Shown here in pieces: positions 57,321 to 64,000 of a DNA stretch of 64,000 nucleotides; position 1 is the stretch's first letter, and every line of letters starts with the position of its first letter. The stretch is taken from contig CM040103.1 in assembly GCA_022496805.1 (NCBI GenBank), forward strand, positions 24,588,320-24,652,319, written 5' to 3'. The notes under the pieces were generated by a model. The model had not been told where the DNA came from. It was given only the letters and a program-made list of their open reading frames with translations, and did no database searches. This DNA comes from Pohlia nutans (Eukaryota; Streptophyta; Bryopsida; Bryales; Mniaceae). The translations under genes were made by a program, and so were the position numbers.

Positions 57321-59133
57321 ATGTCCCGACCCCACACTCGATCGGCGGGACCACCCCCGGAACTGGATCTCACCGCGTTGGCAAGCTCACAAACACAGTT
57401 TCACCGGAGTGTACGGGAACTCATGGCCTACCCACAGCACCGGGTCCCATCGACGGCCACACATCGTTTGGCACCACGTAACCAGTTGTTAACGCTAGAC
57501 GAATTACCAAACCCGTGCAAAAATCAAACCGCCCGACACCCGCTTTCATCAGCACGGCAACGACCGTCATCTGTATCAGGAATACCCATACCGCCCAACA
57601 TCGGCACCGACCCAGTACCGACATCCGCCGAAAGAGAACATTTTCGCTAGCAAGCATATCTCCAATCAGACGCACTCGAAGAACGACTCCAACAACTTAT
57701 ACCGGAGGATGCCACTGACCAAGAACTCCTCGCGGCTCTGGAACCCCAGCACCCACCGGATTTTACATTGGAAGAACCTCAACTACAACTTCCACATCTA
57801 CGCCTCCAACAACACCGCCAAACCGTGATACCCACTCAGGCAGTCCACCATACATTGTTTCCTAGCGACACCAAGGCTGCCGATCATCTGCACGAAGGAC
57901 CTCAACCGTTCAATCCAATGCATGAGCAACCAGATCAGGTAAACATACGACCCCCACTTCATTTTTGCACATTTTGTGGTAATACCGACCATCCCTCGAT
58001 TGCTTGTACTTTTCTCTATGCGTTTCCTAGATCGACATCGGATCCGGTAGTACCAACCCCGACATACCGACCACGTCCAAGAACCATGGATACTACTCAC
58101 ATCCCGGCGCACCGGACAACATATACGGCCCGTAAAGCAGTACCGTATCCCGAATACAAAATAGATAAGTGTCTCGAAACTCACTGTCGCAAATTTGAAG
58201 CAGCTATTTTACTAAACGGTGAAAATCAAACCTTAGTCCAGTTAGAATTATTCGGTAATTCTCTTACCGAGAAAGAATCCAACTGGTTTGCCTACCACAG
58301 AAGGATCCACCCGGCTAACACACTGCAGGATGTCTTCACCACGTTCAAACGACGTTACCGAGCCATCAAAATCGACGATCAGACATACATTCAATTTCGC
58401 ACACTGATTCAATTACCGAATGAATTTGTAGATGATTATGCAGAGCGTTTTTAACAATTGGCAAAAAATTTAACCGTACCTCATGACGACATGTTTATGT
58501 TAAGTAATTTCCGTGCAGGGTTACTTGAGTACCTCCAAGTGGCCACGGTAGGCTTACGACGCCAAACTTTTTCCGAGGCAGTGGATTTGGCCCGTATACC
58601 AGAAGAAGGCTTGCCAAAAACCGGACGACCTACTCCGCCAACCAATGTCAACAACAACCCCCGGCGAAACATAAGATGCACCGGTTGTGGAAGAATGGGA
58701 TATGAATGGACGACTTGTTTTCGAAATCCCGCAAGCGAGTACGGGAAGAAAACCGAGGCAGCCACCGTCCACCAAATCCAACCACATACCGCAAACACTC
58801 CGGTAAGTACCGATAATTGACGAACTTTGCGTACCAACATGCCGGTACAAAAGTACCCCTGTAACATCTGTGGCTCTATGGAACACCCGGGTCATCGATG
58901 CCCCCTGCTACTAGACGAGGATGTCAAGACCGCCATCATCAAGAAGTTGCCTCAAACTTCGACAGTATCCTCGGTAGTCATTACCGATATCAACACGATT
59001 GATGTTTCGCACATCGGCCCTCGAACTCGAAGTCAAGCACACAACGCCAAGACCCCTCTCTACCCACAGATAATACCAGTACTCACATACTACACCGAAC
59101 TCCGGATGCATTCGACTGGAAAGCGGAGGAAAA
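57321..59133 (+). pseudogene. Ty3/gypsy gag with three in-frame stops
   Basis: ATG 57321 begins a frame broken by TAG 57648-57650, TAA 58452-58454 and TGA 58818-58820, yet continuing in the same phase. It contains a retrotransposon gag core (FGNSLTEKESNWF, TFKRRYRAIKID, FVDDYAERF) and CCHC-type knuckles: CTFCGNTDHPSIAC, CTGCGRMGYEWTTC (His replaced by Tyr) and CNICGSMEHPGHRC. The last part is cut by the CACTA insertion at 59134. Gag would form the particle in which the element's RNA is copied; this copy is dead. Confidence 0.8.
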
Positions 59134-61349
59134 CACTACTAGAAAATTCACCGTCCAAATCAACAGAAAAGTGTTGAGGGTTTCTGTTGAATCGGTCGCG
59201 TTGAGCGGGTCATTATTCAACAGAAATCTGTTGAAGTTTTCTGTTGATCTGATCACCTGAAAATAAGAAAAAAAAATTAAAAAATTAAAAAAAAAAAACA
59301 TTTTTTTACTGCCCGGAATTTTCGGGCAAGAAAATGTTTTTAGCTGCCCGGATATTTAGGGCAGCCCAATTTCAACAACTCCGTTGACAATCGGGTTTGA
59401 ACTCGTGACCTTACATTTAACACTCAACACTCTAACCAATCCATCGCACTTAGAATTTGATGAACATAGAACTATTTTTTTCTTACATAAACACTTACAA
59501 TTCGATGTTTTGGAATTCAGCAGACTTTGGTGGCCATTTTGACATAGTAAATTAACTTTTTTCAAAAACCTTTGGACTAAGAAAAGTTGGAAAATCAAGT
59601 TAAGTTTCATCACCAAAAATCCGTTTGTGATTTGAAGCCTCCAGTCAAAAGTTATAGACAAAAATCAGAGAGGGTGTTTGAAAATATCAATGAAAATATT
59701 CCTTGCTACCCCACTCTTAATTTTGTCTAAAACTTTTGAATGGAGGCTCAAAATCACAAACGGCTTTTCAGAGATGAAACTTAACTTCATTTCGCAAGTT
59801 TTCTTGGTTCAAAGATTTTTGAAAAAAGTTGTTTTACTATGACAAAATGGCCTATAAAATTTGCGTTTTAAAAAAAATAAAAATTGTGAATGATTAAGTT
59901 AATCCTTAAATCACAGAGGGGGTAAGGGAAAAACCTAGATGTGTTACAGGATGTTACTTTTGCAACTTTGATGGAGTTTGGTCCAAAAGAGAAAATGAAA
60001 AGCATGATGTTTTGTAATTATCTATATGGTCAAACTTCCAAAAAGAGTTTTAAATACTCATTTTAATGAATTTAGATTCATTTACCATTTGACATTCACC
60101 AAAATTACGTACTAATTCTACATTTAGAATATGGAATTTGATATGATTAATTAAAACTAAACATTCTATTCTAAAATTTTAAAAGCAAAAGTTTCAAAGG
60201 AGAGAACATCATTAGTTTTCCAAAGTAGTAAGTTTTATAACACTAAGACAATATTGAGGTCTATGTCGTTGAAAAATTCCTTACTAAACCTCAATATTGC
60301 AAATGAAATGTATCAAACAACACTAGAACATGATCTCTCCCCCCCCCCCCCCCAAGTTCGACAAGATATTAAAATTTGAAAATATCATTTCCTAACCATG
60401 GGCAGTCACTGCTATTTAGGTGCGACCAAAATATGGTCGATTGGTCACTTAGGGGTTAATGAGTTCAATTGATTGAATGTTTCAAAAAACCAGATTACTA
60501 TATAGAAACAAAAAGAAGATTCCAAGTTTCTAGCACAGAGAGATTCAAAGAAGAAAGAAAAAAAAAGGTTCACAGATGACTCACTATTGTCCCATTCAAG
60601 TGGGTTTATTTTTTGGAGTGTTCCCGTGATTGTCTCAGATGGAGCTAAAAGTTAGTCAGCAGCCGAAGTGTGTCAAGATTCACCCTCAATAGCTTTAATT
60701 TAGGGAATATCAAGCTGCTTGTCTTCTGTTGTTGTTTGTCAGGGATGATGAAAGTCTGCAAAATTGCAGTTGTATAATCCAATTACATAAAACACCCATT
60801 CTAGTACTAAATGATTACAAAACTCTCATATAAAGTGCAAAAGATTCAAATGGTTCAAGAATATTCAAAAGATTCTAGAATATTCAAAAGATTCTAGAAT
60901 ATTCTAAAAGATTCTAGAATATTCCAATAGATTCTATAATATTTTGATAGATTCTAAAAGATTCTAAAAGATTCCAAAAAGATTCCACTTTCACTAAAAT
61001 TTTGTTGATTTGGTCATTGTACTATTTGAATCAACAGAAAAGTAAGGAGCAAACTAATGACTTTTACAAAAAAATTACAAATCAGTGAAATCGGTCATTG
61101 TAGTACCCCGAACAACATAAATCTGTTGAATTTCTGTTGATTTGGTCATAATTTTCTAGTAGTATATATTCATGAATTTTGAGAACAAAGGTACCTCTAA
61201 AGAAGGGCGCCACGGTCAATAGCAATGACGTCGGTTCTGCTCACTCCTTCACAGAAAAGTGTTGAACGAGTCAATTAGTGATCGCCGGTACCCTCTTTAA
61301 CAGAAATCTGCTGAAAATCTGCTAAAGTGGTCACAGTTTTCTAGTAGTG
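59134..61349. mobile_element. Non-autonomous CACTA (En/Spm-like) element, 2216 bp, nested in the gypsy element
   Basis: Ends CACTACTAGAAAA and TTTTCTAGTAGTG form a 13-bp terminal inverted repeat typical of CACTA elements. AAA flanks both sides as a possible 3-bp duplication (weak, low complexity). Subterminal regions repeat CAACAGAAA(A/T) and TCTGTTGA words in both orientations, as is usual for transposase-binding regions. A second copy of the right-end word lies at 61150-61164. Inside are a tandem repeat of ATTCTAAAAGATTCTAGAAT-like units (60850-60990) and a C run near 60342. No transposase is recognisable. Confidence 0.75.
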
Positions 61350-61515
61350 AAAACTTCGTGAAGAAATGATACGAACAGTACGCGAATTGTAAGAACTTTC
61401 ACCAATAGAGTCAGACACTCCAACATATACAGGAGACAAGAATCACACAGACGAGATCTGCAACTACATTCTCCAACAAATCAAGTCACACACTATTCAG
61501 GTATCTCTAAAAAAC

Positions 61516-61926
61516 TTGATGTCCATTGCTCCAAGCATCTCTGACCACATCCAACGATACATGTTTCAAAAGGCTAACACCTTTGTACCGATACCGGTAC
61601 CGGAGGAAGCCCCGGTACCCGTACATTCCGTGGTAGCTGTCGATCGACACATGCCAATTATCACGGTAATGATTGGAAAAACCGTAATAAACAACGTTCT
61701 CCTCGACGGTGGATCAGGAGTCAATGTCATCACTGAGCAAGAGCGCTGCCGCTTGGGACCAACTACCGGGACAGCCTTTCGGCAGTTAGTCTGTGATCGT
61801 TCATTGAAGATGGAAATTCAAGAGTACATGCTACGGTTTCAATCGTGCAATGTTGACACTGTTGCTAATTGCACCGATCTTGAGGAAGATGATGATACTC
61901 CGATGAGACCGTTTGCTTCTCGCTAG
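61516..61926 (+). pseudogene. Retropepsin-like protease fragment of the gypsy element
   Basis: The frame has LLDGGSGVNVI, the active-site loop form (DGGS in place of DTG/DSG) common in plant Ty3/gypsy proteases, preceded by a Pro/Val-rich linker. It stops at 61926 after an acidic end. Reverse transcriptase, RNase H, integrase and a 3' LTR are absent downstream, so the element is truncated here. Confidence 0.7.
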
Positions 61927-61929
61927 ATA

Positions 61930-64000
61930 GACTATTAGGACTTCCAACATTTAGGAGGTGGATGTAATTTCCCATCTTTCAAACATGAATTGTTATCCAC
62001 ATTGTACAATTGAAGAGGGGAGACGGTCTGCAACAACGGATTGATGTAAAAAGATATATGGTAGCAGTGGACGTATGGTGTTGCCGAGATTGATGTAAAG
62101 AACCAAGTTTCTTACTGCATTTGCTGAAGCACATGCAGAGGCAGTTTGCATTTTGCGACGAGAACCTGGTGTCGGGCATCATTGGTGTACAGGATTTGTA
62201 GTCACCGTCTGTTCATAGAAATCGGACAAGTCGGGCAGTGACGGCCGCACTAAACCAAATCTTACCATTCTAATTTTCAAGTACAAAATTCAGTTTCCTA
62301 TCAGTTTCTGCAGGCATGATCTTAACACGAGTTGTACAATTTTACCCAATGTTGCAGATCTCCGTCCAGATTTACCACCAGTCCTGTCGATGTCAGCTAT
62401 TTAAAGAACTCCTTTCCTGCCCACGTTGGCGCCCGTGCTATCGCGCCAACGCTGTTGCCTGCGCTGTCGCGCCGACAGTGCTGCCTGCGTTGCCGCCCGT
62501 GCTGTCGCGCCAACGCATGCAGCTACGCATATGGTCGCGCAGACGAGAGGAAAGAAGAAGTTCATCAAAGGCCCTCCTACGCCATTGGCTTTGATTAGAA
62601 GCGCGGAAGTAGCTCTTCACAAGGTTGGGATCAAATTGAACGTGGTGGTGAGTATGGAGATTGAAGAAGGAGCGCGATGTTGTCTGCAAACATGGTGGCC
62701 GTAACGAATCAAAGCGGCTGCCTGGACCTGGGCTTCCATGACGTGCGAGACCAGACAAGAGAAGTCCTGACCAAGCTTGTAGACAACGATCGACCGTTGG
62801 ATTTTCTTGACGGTGGAGATTAATGCACATCACATCACTCGATCTTACGGCTGTGGATCTGTTAGATGTCTCTCTCGGGCACCGCTCATGTGCTGCTCCC
62901 CTCATCGTCTTCCTCATTTTACCCACGCATTGTCGCTGTGATTCCGCTCGCCTTTGTTTTGATTTCGCTCACCTTGCGCTGTGATTTCGATCCCCATTCT
63001 CTGATGAAGCCCTCTGCTTGTCGTGTGATGCGCTTGGTCGATGGCCTCCATGTTCCTTGAAGTCGTCGCTCACGTCGCAGCCCCGCGTCTCCATCGGCAA
63101 GCCCGAGCGCAACAGCTGCAGGCACGCCCAGCGTTCCGTTCTCTTGGCAATCACGCCAGTTTCTTAGGAGCCAGTCTCATGCATGATCGGAAGGTGGGCC
63201 CGTTCCTCGTGGCCCAAAGCCCTAAGGCATCCCTTGTACTTGATCACAGTACTGATACGCGTGCTGATAGCGACCCTTATCATTCATCATTATGGTCATT
63301 GGAAGGTCTTTGATGAGCTTCTTCCTTCATCCCGGGTTGGCGCGCGAGCGCTGCCGGGCTGTCACGGTAAATGGTTCTGAGATCTGCATACTAAGGGCTT
63401 TTATTATTAGAACCCATTATAATTGACCCAATGTTATCAACATGGTGTAGTCATGGAACGATAACAATCGAGTTATCAGCGATTATAATAATTGCGCTTT
63501 TGAATGGAGGATTTGGAACTATAGGAGATTGTGGTAGCCAATTCTGTGGCGGATGTCAATCTTAGAGATCAGAGAGTATGTTTGGATTAGAATGTGGGAC
63601 AGCGCTTTTAGATCATTGATGGGGCTGTGTCAGGTATGCCAAAATTAGAGAAAGTTGAAGTTGATTTATTGGAGTCTACTTCACAGATGCGGTTTTGAAA
63701 TGGGGCTCACCAATATTGACTTTGAAGGTCTAGGATATGACCTAAGTGCATGGATGTTGATGGTAGTTATATATCGAATTCACGGCTCGCATTACCAAAG
63801 CAGGATCGCTCGTCTCACTCAATCTTGTGTGCTTATTACCACCATAGTTGTAGTGCGCAAATGGCTAGCATTTACTCAGGAGAGTGTAGCACATATTTCG
63901 ACACCTGGAGTGTAGCATATAGACCAAGTCCGTGGGTACCAACACGGACTGAGATGTACCTAGCCATGATCAAGCACTTCGCTACGTTCCATTCTCGATA
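61930..64000. other. No confident gene; GC-rich short repeats and an inverted similarity
   Basis: 62420-62520 is a short tandem of GCTGTCGCGCCAACG-like words, giving Ala/Arg-rich frames. A word of about 35 bp around TTTGATGA(A/G)CTTCTTC(T/C)TTC occurs on the minus strand near 62555 and on the plus strand near 63302, so the two sides are partly inverted copies. An open piece at 62535-62650 (KKFIKGPPTPLALIRSAEVA) may be an exon, family unknown. From 63400 to the end I see nothing recognisable. Confidence 0.35.

Noticed and set aside
59356..59661. 101-codon minus-strand frame inside the CACTA element
   Set aside because: AT-rich, no motif, and not related to En/Spm transposase.

Overview
The window is plant nuclear DNA, most likely from a seed-free land plant and probably a bryophyte (moss-like). 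Reasons: a PLS-class pentatricopeptide (PPR) editing factor with a complete DYW domain, whose repeat wording I recognise from moss PPR-DYW families; a plant-type PDF motif of organellar single-strand-binding (OSB) proteins; a fragment of the unfolded-protein-response kinase IRE1; GT-AG introns; short TTTAGGG telomere-like tracts; and plant transposon families (Ty3/gypsy, Copia-like, CACTA, MULE, Tourist-like, TTAA-site MITE). The species call is an inference.

Layout. 0-10 kb: two gene units, each preceded by a GC-rich minisatellite and a TATA box: a RING-finger coiled-coil protein (2751-5399, broken by one in-frame TGA, with a decayed partial copy at 800-1348) and a kinase-like protein (7671-9449). 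10.7-22.7 kb, minus strand: one long gene joining a ParB/sulfiredoxin-like domain to a beta-class amino-methyltransferase-like domain. Its small introns are 64-108 bp, but two others have swollen to 1.6 and 6.1 kb with satellites, and a 2.08-kb solo LTR sits in the larger. A 14-bp palindrome, GGTCGG-N2-CCGACC, recurs through these introns. 23-27.7 kb: mostly non-coding, with a fold-back hairpin and a broken IRE1 kinase fragment. 28-32.4 kb: a frameshifted zinc-finger transposase-like gene. 33.9-35.3 kb, minus: fragment of a second gene that shares a 69-nt exon with the ParB-methyltransferase gene. 35.3-39.2 kb: a decayed MULE transposase with SWIM finger. 39.8-42.1 kb: LTR-element pieces. 44.4 kb: Tourist-like MITE. 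46.3-53.1 kb: a gene in which an OSB PDF motif is spliced in frame to a giant PPR-DYW protein containing fourteen 303-bp periods of near-identical sequence. 53.6 kb: MITE with TTAA target site. 56.1-61.9 kb: MULE remnant, then a truncated Ty3/gypsy element (LTR, gag, protease) interrupted by a CACTA element. 62-64 kb: no confident gene.

The genes are not an operon. Intact-looking host genes are the PPR-DYW gene, the ParB-methyltransferase gene and the kinase-like gene; most of the rest is mobile DNA in decay. The two strongest unusual signals are the ParB-methyltransferase gene with its satellite introns and palindrome, and the OSB-PPR fusion with its homogenised repeat array. Exon structures were read by eye from splice signals and reading phase, without transcript evidence.
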